From assembly GCA_028281105.1 (NCBI GenBank), contig JANQKQ010000016.1, forward strand, positions 1 through 50,983: DNA of 50,983 bases, written 5' to 3'. Shown here piece by piece: positions 39,380 through 47,148 of the stretch. A program made the position numbers and the translations under genes. Position 1 is the first letter of the stretch, and every line of letters begins with the position of its first letter. Under the pieces are notes generated by a model that worked only from the letters and a program-made list of their open reading frames with translations, made no database searches and had not been told where the DNA came from. Origin of the DNA: Rhizobiaceae bacterium. Its GTDB lineage: Bacteria; Pseudomonadota; Alphaproteobacteria; Rhizobiales; Rhizobiaceae.

Positions 39380-40048
39380 ATGGCATTCAGAGCAGACGAA
39401 GCCGCTGAGAACGGTTACCAAATCGCCCGGCGGTATCTGGTAAATACCCCAGGCATTGAGGTTTCACAAAGAAGGGCAGCCGATCGTGCCCTAGAGGATT
39501 TGGTAGATGCCCACGGCCCGGTAGTTGGCGCCTATCCGATATGGCATCCGCTGGTACCGCAAGATAATCCTCAATGGCCGATCACCACTCCAGGTGATCG
39601 CAGCGGTTACGCAGGATTAGACCATACGATATACTTTGCTCACGCTTTTGTCTCCTGCCCATACGTTGACGGCGCCCAAATCATCGAGTCTGTGGAGCGC
39701 ATGAGGGATCACTCTTGCGCGACCATTGTTGCTGAACCACTAGATGTGCCTTTCTACAATTCTGGCACTGCGCCTGTTCTTGTTCGCTGCGAATGGCATC
39801 AAAACCTCGCGGACCGGCATATGGTTCCCAAGCGACTTGCAGTCCCACTGATGATCGAGCAAGAAATGCGCGCGTGGCACCGTGCCGACTTTGGTGAGCG
39901 TTGGGAGACTATGCGCCCCTATTTACTCGGCGAACCACATGGCGCGCGATCCTCACTTTTTGTTACGCAGGACACGGCTTTAGCGATGAAACGCGCCTAC
40001 ATGGCAATGGTAGAGTCGGGTATGTTCGGACCATTGCGTTTCGACTGA
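39380..40048 (+). CDS. Hypothetical protein, foreign base composition
   Basis: A 222-residue protein that I cannot assign to a family. It has no signal peptide or membrane segment. His- and Trp-rich segments such as GAYPIWHPLVPQDNPQW, GLDHTIYFAHAFVSCPY and RCEWHQNLADRHMVPKR suggest a folded, possibly metal-binding protein. GC content is lower than in the neighbours (32 of 60 bases in 39421-39480). It has a good ribosome site and ordinary codons. With palindrome-rich non-coding DNA beyond it, it looks like a small acquired insert. Confidence 0.7.
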   Translation: MAFRADEAAENGYQIARRYLVNTPGIEVSQRRAADRALEDLVDAHGPVVGAYPIWHPLVPQDNPQWPITTPGDRSGYAGLDHTIYFAHAFVSCPYVDGAQIIESVERMRDHSCATIVAEPLDVPFYNSGTAPVLVRCEWHQNLADRHMVPKRLAVPLMIEQEMRAWHRADFGERWETMRPYLLGEPHGARSSLFVTQDTALAMKRAYMAMVESGMFGPLRFD

Positions 40049-40929
40049 CCATGCTTTCCCAGTCAGCAACGGCCAAGAACTAACTTCAATGTTATCAAAC
40101 TTGGCATTCGCCGATATGCAGCATCTCAGGCAAATGGGAGCGAAGCGGTCATTCGTACCAAACCTCGGATAACGCCGAACTAATGAGCAGCACAGCCTTT
40201 CGCGAGAAGCCGCAAAAAACCTATCCCCGTCCCCACTACCTCCCGTATCCTCCCCCGTGCCGCCGTCTCACGCGAACGCCATATGGGATCCGTGGCCATG
40301 TGGGAGGCGGCGACAGCGGAGCGGTGGAGCGTGCGTCGCGGATGCATCGCCGTCTTGATCCTCGGGTTTAACCCGACGACTGACCGGCGTGGTCAAGCCG
40401 TCTGTCGTGAGCAGGCGGCCACCAGCGTCGCTTGTCTAAAAATCTCCGTGCGGGACGCATCGAGTGAACGATGAAGTGCGTCGGGCTACCCCGCTTCCCG
40501 TCCCTTCGGGACATCTCCCCTCAACGGGGATATTGGATCCGGGCGCTACCCCACTTGCCGTCATCCTGACGCAGGTCAGGATCCAGGTGCGCTTCGGCGA
40601 ACTCGTGGTGAGATGCGGAGTGCGGCATCACCCATCCCCGTCATCGTCGGACTTGATCCGACGATCCAGGATCGAAGCCGGCGCCGGTGGCCCTGGATCC
40701 TCGGGTCGAGCCCGAGGATGACGAAGTGGTGGGCGCGCGGCTAGGGCAGCCCACTCCGAGCAGGTGGCATCGCACCTGGATCCTGACCTGCGTCAGGATG
40801 ACGGCGGGTGGGTGGGGCGGCGACTCACCTGGATCGTGAGCCTCAAATCAGGACGGTGCAGATGTTGGGAAAGCCATCGCGCCAGCGTTCGCTCCGTTAC
40901 ACGGGGAGTGCCGGCCTTCGGCCCCATGT
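40049..40929. repeat. 880-base gene-free region with a cluster of palindromic repeats
   Basis: No convincing gene is present. At least five hairpin elements are visible: TCGGGTT-T-AACCCGA (40362-40376), ATCCTGAC-GCAG-GTCAGGAT (40563-40582), ATCGTCGGA/TCCGACGAT (40643-40665), ATCCTCGGG/CCCGAGGAT (40697-40719) and ATCCTGAC-CTGC-GTCAGGAT (40780-40799). The second and fifth lie in exact inverted 35-base copies. A GTCCC-TTC-GGGAC hairpin also lies near 40500. The ends of this stretch adjoin the unknown gene and the aminotransferase terminus, so some hairpins may end transcripts. Confidence 0.8.
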
Positions 40930-42282
40930 TCAAACCGCCCCCAACCCCTCTTCCAGCGCACCGAGAATCGCGTCCGTGTCCGCCTCGTCCAGCACCAGTG
41001 GCGGCGACAGGATGATGTTCGCGCCGGAAACGCGCACCAGCGCGCCGGCGCGGTACGCGGTCTCGTGCACCTTGGCGATGGTGTCCTTGTCGATCGGCGT
41101 CTTCGCCGCCCGGTCGGAGACCAGTTCCAGCGCGCACATCAGGCCGTGGCCGCCGCGTACGTCGCCGACGATCTCGTGGCGCAGTTGCAGTTCCTTCAGG
41201 CCGGTGAACAGTTGCGCCCCGCGCTCGGCGGCGTTTTCGTGCACGCCGAGCTTCTTCGTCTCGGCCAGGCAGGCGAGGGCTGCGGCGGCGCCCACCGGGT
41301 GGCCGGAATAGGTGTAGCCGTGGCCGATATTGGCCCGGCCGGTCTCGTCGGCCTCGAAGGCTTCCGCGACCGTCTCGCCGATCATCGTCGCGCCGAACGG
41401 GAAATAGCCGTTGGTGATCGCCTTGGCGATGCACATCATATCGGGCTTGACCCCCCAATGGCGCGAGCCGGTCCAAGAACCGGTGCGGCCGAACCCGGTG
41501 ATCACCTCATCGGCGATCAGCAGGATGCCGTTCTTATTGCAAATGGCGCGCACCGCGGGCATGAAGCTCTCATGCGGTGGGATCACCCCGCCGGCGCCGA
41601 GGATCGGCTCCATGATGAAGGCGGCGATGGTGCCCGGCCCTTGAAAGGCGATCTCGTCTTCCAGCGCGGCCAGGCAGAGCTGCGCCAGCTTGGCCGGATC
41701 GGTCTCATTGAACGGATTGCGGTAGGTATACGGCGAAGGGATCTGGAAGCAGCCGGCCAGCAGCGGCTCGTACTGCGTTCGAAAATTCGCGTTGCCGTTG
41801 ACGCTGGCGCCGCCGAAATGGGTTCCGTGATAGCCCTTCTTGACCGAGATGAACTTGGTGCGCGCGGCTTCGCCACGCACCTTGTGAAATTGCCGCGCCA
41901 GCCGCAGCGAGGTCTCGACGCTGTCGGAGCCGCCCGAGGTGAAGAAGGCGCGCGCCATCCCCTCGGGCGCGAAGAACTCGCGCAACTGTTCGGACAGTTC
42001 GATCACCGCGTCGTTCGAGGTGCCGCGGAAGGTGGAATAATAGGGCAGGGTGTCCAGTTGCTCGGCGATGGCCTTTTTGACCGGGTCGCACGAAAAGCCC
42101 AAATTGACGTTCCACAGCCCGCCGACCGCGTCGATCACCTCATGGCCGTCCACGTCGCGCACCCGCACGCCGGACGCGCCAACGATGATCTTCGGCGGGT
42201 TCATCAGGCTGTCGGCCGGATGGGTCATCGGATGCCACAGGCTGCGCGCGTTGCGCTCCTTGAGATAGTTGGCTTCCCTCAT
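40930..42282 (-). CDS. Class III PLP-dependent aminotransferase (omega-amino acid/amine type)
   Basis: A 450-residue aminotransferase that moves an amino group from an omega-amino acid or amine to pyruvate or another keto acid. TSGGSDSVETSLRLAR binds the PLP phosphate, Asp258 lies in ADEVITGFGRTG, and the Schiff-base Lys287 is in CIAKAITNGYFP. AAGGGG precedes the ATG at 42282. Its first four bases overlap the HAD stop, so the order IclR-HAD-aminotransferase is one transcript. With the PuuC-like dehydrogenase across the divergent promoter it could carry an amine through aldehyde to acid. Confidence 0.9.
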   Translation of the reverse strand: MREANYLKERNARSLWHPMTHPADSLMNPPKIIVGASGVRVRDVDGHEVIDAVGGLWNVNLGFSCDPVKKAIAEQLDTLPYYSTFRGTSNDAVIELSEQLREFFAPEGMARAFFTSGGSDSVETSLRLARQFHKVRGEAARTKFISVKKGYHGTHFGGASVNGNANFRTQYEPLLAGCFQIPSPYTYRNPFNETDPAKLAQLCLAALEDEIAFQGPGTIAAFIMEPILGAGGVIPPHESFMPAVRAICNKNGILLIADEVITGFGRTGSWTGSRHWGVKPDMMCIAKAITNGYFPFGATMIGETVAEAFEADETGRANIGHGYTYSGHPVGAAAALACLAETKKLGVHENAAERGAQLFTGLKELQLRHEIVGDVRGGHGLMCALELVSDRAAKTPIDKDTIAKVHETAYRAGALVRVSGANIILSPPLVLDEADTDAILGALEEGLGAV

Positions 42283-42950
42283 GGCGAACCCCTTTCCTCC
42301 AGGCCCAGTTTCCTCAGGGCGGTTTGATAGCTGTACGCGGGATCGGCGACGTCGAAATGGACCGCCACCATGCCCGCCTCGCGAGCGCCCACCACGTTGC
42401 GCATCTGATCGTCGACGAACACGCAGTCGCCGGCGGCCAGGCCCAGCGCCTCGCAACATTGGGCATAGGCGCGCGGGTCGGGCTTCAGGATGCCGGTATG
42501 GGTCGCGTCGATGATCGCGTCGAAATGGGAAAGAAACGCCAGCTTGTCGCGGAAGTCGGCGCCGTAGAACAGGTCGAGTTCGTTGGACAGAATGGCGAGC
42601 TTGCCGCCGGCTTCGCGCACCGACTCGATCGCCGCCAGCGCCTGCGCACGCAGGATCGGGCCGGGCTCGGCGCCGCGGGCCGCGCGCACGAAGTCGCTCA
42701 TCTGCGTCCAGTCCTCGCCTACCAGTTCGCCGACCTGTCGGGTGCGCTCGCGCCAATAGTCGCGCTCGGAGATCTCATCGGCCTGCATCGCCCGCCACAG
42801 GGGGTCGCCCGCCGGGTCGAACGGCCCGCGCCAGGTCAGCGTGCCCGGCGCCAGACCCAGGGCGGCCTCGGTCAGTTCATGGGTCTCGAACAGGGTCTTG
42901 GTCACCACCCCACCGAAATCCAGCACCAGCGCCTTCGAGCCCTCAAGCAT
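42279..42950 (-). CDS. HAD-superfamily hydrolase
   Basis: A 223-residue HAD phosphatase-like enzyme. The nucleophile is Asp11 in LVLDFGGVV, where the second Asp of the usual D-x-D is Gly, as in epoxide-hydrolase-N-terminal-like HADs. Motif II is ILSNELD, motif III Lys lies in ILKPDPRAY and motif IV is VFVDDQMRN. The Gly exchange makes phosphatase activity uncertain; dehalogenase or another hydrolase is possible. It overlaps the IclR gene by eight bases and the aminotransferase by four. Confidence 0.83.
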   Translation of the reverse strand: MLEGSKALVLDFGGVVTKTLFETHELTEAALGLAPGTLTWRGPFDPAGDPLWRAMQADEISERDYWRERTRQVGELVGEDWTQMSDFVRAARGAEPGPILRAQALAAIESVREAGGKLAILSNELDLFYGADFRDKLAFLSHFDAIIDATHTGILKPDPRAYAQCCEALGLAAGDCVFVDDQMRNVVGAREAGMVAVHFDVADPAYSYQTALRKLGLEERGSP

Positions 42951-43725
42951 GGCCCCACGCCTCCTCCAGCCGGCCGGGCAGGGTGCCGCCCCACTGTTCG
43001 ACGATCGCCGTGCTCGCATGCTTGAGCGCGGTTTTGATCGTCGTCGCCAGTTCTTCGCTCATGCGCGCGGCGGGTGTTGCCACCGCCACCGCGCCGATAC
43101 AGGACGCGTTGGCGTCGAACAGCGGCGCGGCCATGCCGATCACGTCCGCCTCGAAACTGCCCAGCGCCTTTGCCAGACCGGTCTTGCCGTAAGCTTCGAT
43201 GTGTCCAAGGATTTCCGCCGGATCGGTGATCGTCGTCGCCGTGTGTCTGGCGAGCGGGCGCGCCAGCGCCTCGTCGACGAACGCGGCCGACGAGAACGCC
43301 AGCACCACCATGCCCGACGCGGTCGCGTGCAGCGGCAGCCGCTCTGCCTCGTCGATATAGACCCTGGTGCTGTGCGACGTGCTTTCACGGTACGCAATGG
43401 TCGCCAGTTCCCAGCCTTCCAGCAGCGACAGATGCACCGTCTCGCCGGTGGTCGCGCACAACTCGTCGAGAATGGGTAGCGCCGCCTGCCGGCCCGGCAT
43501 GGTGCGCTCGCGTACATTGGCCAGCCGCAGCACCGCCGGACCCAGCCGATAGTCCTTCGAGGCGGCGTCCTGTTGCAGGAAGCCGCAATCGAGCAACTGC
43601 GATAGCAGCCGGTAGGTGGTCGCCTTGTCGTGGCCGGCCAGCCGCGCGTATTCCGACAACCCGATCTGCGGCCGTTCGGGCGACAGCAGGTTCAACAGGT
43701 TGAGCGCCTTGGCGACGGTTCCCAT
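42943..43725 (-). CDS. IclR-family transcriptional regulator
   Basis: A 260-residue regulator with an N-terminal winged helix (residues 1-60, YARLAGHDKATTYRLLSQLLDCGFL). The C-terminal GAF-like IclR effector domain contains LHATASGMVVLAF and VIGMAAPLFDANASCIGAVAVA. It is divergent from the tctC gene with a perfect GGTTCA palindrome between, and it is first in the leftward HAD/aminotransferase operon. It therefore probably controls both arms in response to a pathway acid. Confidence 0.88.
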   Translation of the reverse strand: MGTVAKALNLLNLLSPERPQIGLSEYARLAGHDKATTYRLLSQLLDCGFLQQDAASKDYRLGPAVLRLANVRERTMPGRQAALPILDELCATTGETVHLSLLEGWELATIAYRESTSHSTRVYIDEAERLPLHATASGMVVLAFSSAAFVDEALARPLARHTATTITDPAEILGHIEAYGKTGLAKALGSFEADVIGMAAPLFDANASCIGAVAVATPAARMSEELATTIKTALKHASTAIVEQWGGTLPGRLEEAWGHA

Positions 43726-43850
43726 CGGCTTTGCCGAAAATCCTTCCTCGGGCGGATCCGGTTCGACACGGTCGCGCGCCGATTGTCCAAAGTCCCGACT
43801 AAAATCATTGACGCATCGCCTCGTTTGCTGTCAATATCTTTTGTAACCGT

Positions 43851-43869
43851 CGGTTCAATAAATGAACCG
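43851..43869. promoter_or_regulatory. Probable IclR operator, CGGTTCA palindrome
   Basis: CGGTTCA-ATAAA-TGAACCG is a perfect 7+7 inverted repeat in the divergent gap between iclR and tctC. It overlaps a second palindrome AACCG-T-CGGTT (43845-43855), and one more GAACCG follows near 43874. Its symmetry and place match sites used by IclR-type regulators. Confidence 0.7.
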
Positions 43870-43937
43870 AAAGCGAACCGGCGGCATCCGTATGCTTACG
43901 GCACCTGCAAAGGATGAGGACAAGGGAGGAGCATTCA

Positions 43938-44882
43938 ATGCGTCGTTTCGTGAAGACCATCGCCGGTTCGCTGGCTGTCGCGGCCGTTATGGCCGCCTCT
44001 GCCGCCCAGGCCGAGTATCCCGAAAAGCCGGTCAACTTCATCGTGCCCTGGCCTCCGGGCGATCTGGAAGACGTGCTGACCCGGATGATCGCCGAGGACT
44101 TCCAGGCCAAGTACGGCGTGGCCGCGGCCGTGGTCAACAAGCCGGGCGGCGGCGGCGGTCCGTTCCCGGGCGCGATCGAGGTCGCCAGCGCGCCGGCCGA
44201 CGGCTACACCATCGGCTCCTTCGTCATCGGCGTGCCGGTGCTCGGCCACCAGATCGACATTCCGGAGCTCACTCCGGCGAAGTTCGACCCGCTCGGCATC
44301 TTCCTGACCTACCCGTTCGTCATCGCCACGGCCAAGAACGCGCCGTATCAGTCGATGGCGGAACTGGCCGAGCACGCCAAGTCGAACGACGTGGCGCTGG
44401 GCCACTTCGGCGACGTGCTCACGCCTACTCAGGTGACCAAGGCCTATGCGAAGAACGCCGGCTTCGAATGGGGCTCGGACGCCGCTTTCGACGCGCTCGA
44501 CTGCAACACGCTGGCCTCGGGCGACGCCGACGTCATCAACACCACCCTGCAGCTCATCCTCCCATGCCTGGACTCGGTGACGGTGCTGGCGTCGATCACC
44601 GGCGAGCGCATCTCGCTGGTGCCCGACGCGCCGACGGTCGGTGAACTGGATTCCTCACTGAACATCGCGCTGTGGAACGGCCTGTTCGTCACCAAGGACA
44701 CCCCGGCGGACGTGCGCGAGAAGATCATCGCGGTGGCTTCGGAAACCGTGATGAGCGAGCGCGCGCAGAAGGTGGGCGCGGAGACCGGCGCCCAGATCTA
44801 TTGGGAAGACGCCGACGCGTCGGCCGCTCGCATCGCCGCCGACATCGCCACCGTGGCGCGCATCGGGGAGATCCTCCAGTAG
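43938..44882 (+). CDS. tctC: TctC/Bug-family periplasmic solute receptor
   Basis: A 314-residue receptor of the tripartite tricarboxylate transporter family with a clear signal peptide (MRRFVKTIAGSLAVAAVMAASAAQA). The mature start YPEKPVNFIVPWPPGDLEDVLTR is the Bug N-terminal strand; the common PGGxxD is here PGDLED. NKPGGGGGPFPGAIEVASAPADGYTIG follows. Bug receptors bind carboxylates such as citrate, glutarate or aromatic acids. GGGAGGAG precedes the ATG at 43938. A strong terminator follows, so it is probably made in excess of TctA/B. Confidence 0.9.
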   Translation: MRRFVKTIAGSLAVAAVMAASAAQAEYPEKPVNFIVPWPPGDLEDVLTRMIAEDFQAKYGVAAAVVNKPGGGGGPFPGAIEVASAPADGYTIGSFVIGVPVLGHQIDIPELTPAKFDPLGIFLTYPFVIATAKNAPYQSMAELAEHAKSNDVALGHFGDVLTPTQVTKAYAKNAGFEWGSDAAFDALDCNTLASGDADVINTTLQLILPCLDSVTVLASITGERISLVPDAPTVGELDSSLNIALWNGLFVTKDTPADVREKIIAVASETVMSERAQKVGAETGAQIYWEDADASAARIAADIATVARIGEILQ

Positions 44883-44902
44883 GACCGGCTCCGACACCAT
44901 CG

Positions 44903-44936
44903 AACCAGGCCGGCCGCGACGGCCGGCCTGGTTTTT
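44903..44936 (+). terminator. Intrinsic terminator/attenuator between tctC and tctB
   Basis: AACCAGGCCGGCC (44903-44915) and GGCCGGCCTGGTT (44921-44933) form a perfect 13-base-pair stem with a 5-base loop, running into TTTTT (44932-44936). It lies 20 bases after the tctC stop. Partial read-through would let tctBA and the dehydrogenase be expressed at lower levels. Confidence 0.88.
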
Positions 44937-45033
44937 GGTACATTGGTCGTTCGCCTGTGGACCTTAAGCATAAGGGCGTCTCGCCATCGCCGACAATCCG
45001 CTCCCGACCGTCAAACAACGCCAGCGCGGCCAG

Positions 45034-45516
45034 TTGCCCTGGGCGCTGGCGTTCGTCGTTCTCTCGCTGCTGCTGCTGGTGCTGATCGGCCAGCAGACTC
45101 AATGGGTGGCGAAGACGAAGCTCTACGCCCAGCCACGCTTCTGGCCGGCGGTTGCGCTCGTGGGCATGGCGGCGTTCGCCGCGCTGCACCTGTGGCGCCT
45201 GCACCGGCGCCGGTCCACGGCTGAGGACTGGCGCGAGGCCCGGACCTGGCTGCGGCCGTTCGAGTTCGCGCTCTGGTTCATGGCCTATGTCTGGGCGGTG
45301 CCGATCGTCGGCTTCCTGCCGGCCAGCCTGATCTTCGCCCCGGCGCTGTCCTGGCGCATGGGCTATCGCGGCCCGCGCATGCTGTGGACGGCGGCCGCGT
45401 TCGGTGCGGCGGTGGTGGTGGTGTTCAAATCGTTGCTGGCGGTCAAGATCCCCGGCGGGCTGGTCTATGAGCTCCTGCCCGGCGCACTGCGCAGCTTCTT
45501 CATCGTCAATTTGTGA
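45034..45516 (+). CDS. tctB: TctB-like small membrane subunit, start codon uncertain
   Basis: A subunit of at least 160 residues with four hydrophobic helices (about 3-20, 36-53, 75-98, 112-130). This is the usual layout of the poorly conserved TctB. TTG at 45034 is the only standard start in the open frame after the stop at 44971, but it has no ribosome site and begins inside the first helix boundary. AAGGG (44972-44976) instead points to the ATC at 44986, giving an N-terminus IADNPLPTVKQRQRGQLPW with normal positive-inside charge. Either an unusual ATC start is used or an ATG has mutated. Confidence 0.78.
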   Translation: MPWALAFVVLSLLLLVLIGQQTQWVAKTKLYAQPRFWPAVALVGMAAFAALHLWRLHRRRSTAEDWREARTWLRPFEFALWFMAYVWAVPIVGFLPASLIFAPALSWRMGYRGPRMLWTAAAFGAAVVVVFKSLLAVKIPGGLVYELLPGALRSFFIVNL

Positions 45517-45528
45517 GGGCAGGTCGCC

Positions 45529-47148
45529 GTGGAACTGCTGGCCGACGCCATCGCCATCCTGTCCCGCTGGGACGTGATCGCCGCGCTTCTGGTCGGCTCG
45601 GTTGGCGGCGTGATCATCGGCGCCATTCCCGGCGTCGGCCCGGCCGTCGCCATCGCGATTTTGTTGCCGGCGACGTTTTCCATGGACCCGATCGTCGGAC
45701 TTACCGTGCTATTGGGCATCTACGGCTCGTCCATGTATGGCGGGGCCATCCCTGCGATCCTGATCAACACGCCCGGTACGGCGGTCAACGCGCTGACCAC
45801 CTATGAGGGCTTCCCGATGACGCTGCGCGGCGAGGCCCGCCGCGCGCTGAGCCTGGCTTACTCCGCCTCGTTCTTCGGCGGCGTCTTCTCGGTGATCTGT
45901 CTCATCCTGCTGGCCCCGGTTCTTGCGCGCATCGCGCCGATGTTCGGCTCGCGCGAGATTTTCCTTGCGGCACTTCTGGGCATCATCCTGGTGATCGTCG
46001 CCCATCGCGGCCAGACGCTGATCGCCGCCATGCTCGCCTGTCTGGGCATCTTCATCAATACGATCGGCCTCGAGCCGGTCAAATACACCAAGCGCTACAC
46101 CTTCGATCAGGCCTGGTTGTCGGGCGGCATCGATCTCATTGTCGTCGTGCTCGGCTTGTTCGCCATCTCCCAGGCGTTCTTTCTGCTCAACGGCGAGGAC
46201 GAGAAGATCCGCTTAGCGCGCATTCGCGGCGGCCTGTTCCAGGGCTTTCGCGAACTGGCCCGCCACCCGCGCGTCGCCGCCATTTCCGGCTCGTTCGGCG
46301 TGATGATGGGCATGATCCCGGGCGTGGGCGAGTTCACCGCCCAGTTCATGTCGTACACGGTGGCGCAGCGCACCTCGAAAAACCCGCACACCTTCGGTCA
46401 CGGCTCGTCGGAAGGCCTTATCGCCTCCGAAGCGTCGAACAACGCGGTGCCCGGCGCCGCGATGATCCCGCTATTGGCGCTGGGCATTCCCGGCGAGGCG
46501 CTGACCGCGATGATGCTGTCGGTGTTCTACGTGCACAACGTGGTGCCCGGCCCCGGCCTGTTCCAGTTCCAGATGGACTTCATCATGGCGCTGTATCTGG
46601 CGCTGCTGATCCTCAACGTGCTGGTGCTGGCGTTCCTGCTGGTCTCCACCAATCAGCTCGTCAAGCTGGTGAAGATCCCCAACCGGTTCCTCGGCGTGTG
46701 CATCCTGACGTTGAGCTTCGTCGGCGTTTATTCGCTGCGAAATTCCGCGACTGACTGCGCCATCGCCGCCGGCTTCGGCGTCGTCGGCTTCATCCTGCGC
46801 CGCCTGAACTGGCCGATCGTGCCGATCATTCTCGGCATGGTGCTGGGCGGCATCATGGAGGTGAAGCTGCGCGCGGCCATGAGCCGGGTCAAGGAACCGT
46901 TCGACTTCATCGAGCGCCCGGTGGCGTTCATTCTGTTCGTCATCATCGTGCTGGTCCTGGCGAGCCATATCCGCCGGGTCTGGCAGGAAAGCAAATCGCG
47001 AAAGGAAAAGACATGGTCGACCAAGCGAGCATCGACCAGCTTCGTGGGCGCGCTATCGCGCCGCAGAAACTTCTTATTGAAGGCGCGTGGCAGGAAGGTT
47101 CGGGCCAGCCGCTCGATGTTGTCTCCCCTGTCGACGGACAAGTCCTGA
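45529..47148 (+). CDS. tctA: TctA-family large permease with 3' extension into next gene
   Basis: The large membrane subunit of the tripartite transporter, 539 residues, starting at GTG with GAGGGCAGG upstream. GAIPGVGPAVAIAILLPATF and YGSSMYGGAIPAILINTPGTA are the TctA hallmark loops, repeated in part as MGMIPGVGEFTAQFMSY and LALGIPGEALTAMML. About twelve helices end near residue 485 (FVIIVLVLASHIRRVW). The remaining ~50 residues are basic and hydrophilic and are read in another frame of the aldehyde dehydrogenase gene, a 136-base overlap. A lost stop codon is the simplest cause. Confidence 0.9.
   Translation: MELLADAIAILSRWDVIAALLVGSVGGVIIGAIPGVGPAVAIAILLPATFSMDPIVGLTVLLGIYGSSMYGGAIPAILINTPGTAVNALTTYEGFPMTLRGEARRALSLAYSASFFGGVFSVICLILLAPVLARIAPMFGSREIFLAALLGIILVIVAHRGQTLIAAMLACLGIFINTIGLEPVKYTKRYTFDQAWLSGGIDLIVVVLGLFAISQAFFLLNGEDEKIRLARIRGGLFQGFRELARHPRVAAISGSFGVMMGMIPGVGEFTAQFMSYTVAQRTSKNPHTFGHGSSEGLIASEASNNAVPGAAMIPLLALGIPGEALTAMMLSVFYVHNVVPGPGLFQFQMDFIMALYLALLILNVLVLAFLLVSTNQLVKLVKIPNRFLGVCILTLSFVGVYSLRNSATDCAIAAGFGVVGFILRRLNWPIVPIILGMVLGGIMEVKLRAAMSRVKEPFDFIERPVAFILFVIIVLVLASHIRRVWQESKSRKEKTWSTKRASTSFVGALSRRRNFLLKARGRKVRASRSMLSPLSTDKS

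Noticed and set aside
40183-40721. Short open frames in the palindrome-rich gap
   Set aside because: Their translations are Arg/Pro-rich, run through the inverted repeats and have no ribosome sites.
40362-40799. CRISPR array
   Set aside because: Repeats are palindromic, unequal in sequence and irregularly spaced in both orientations; no cas gene is present.
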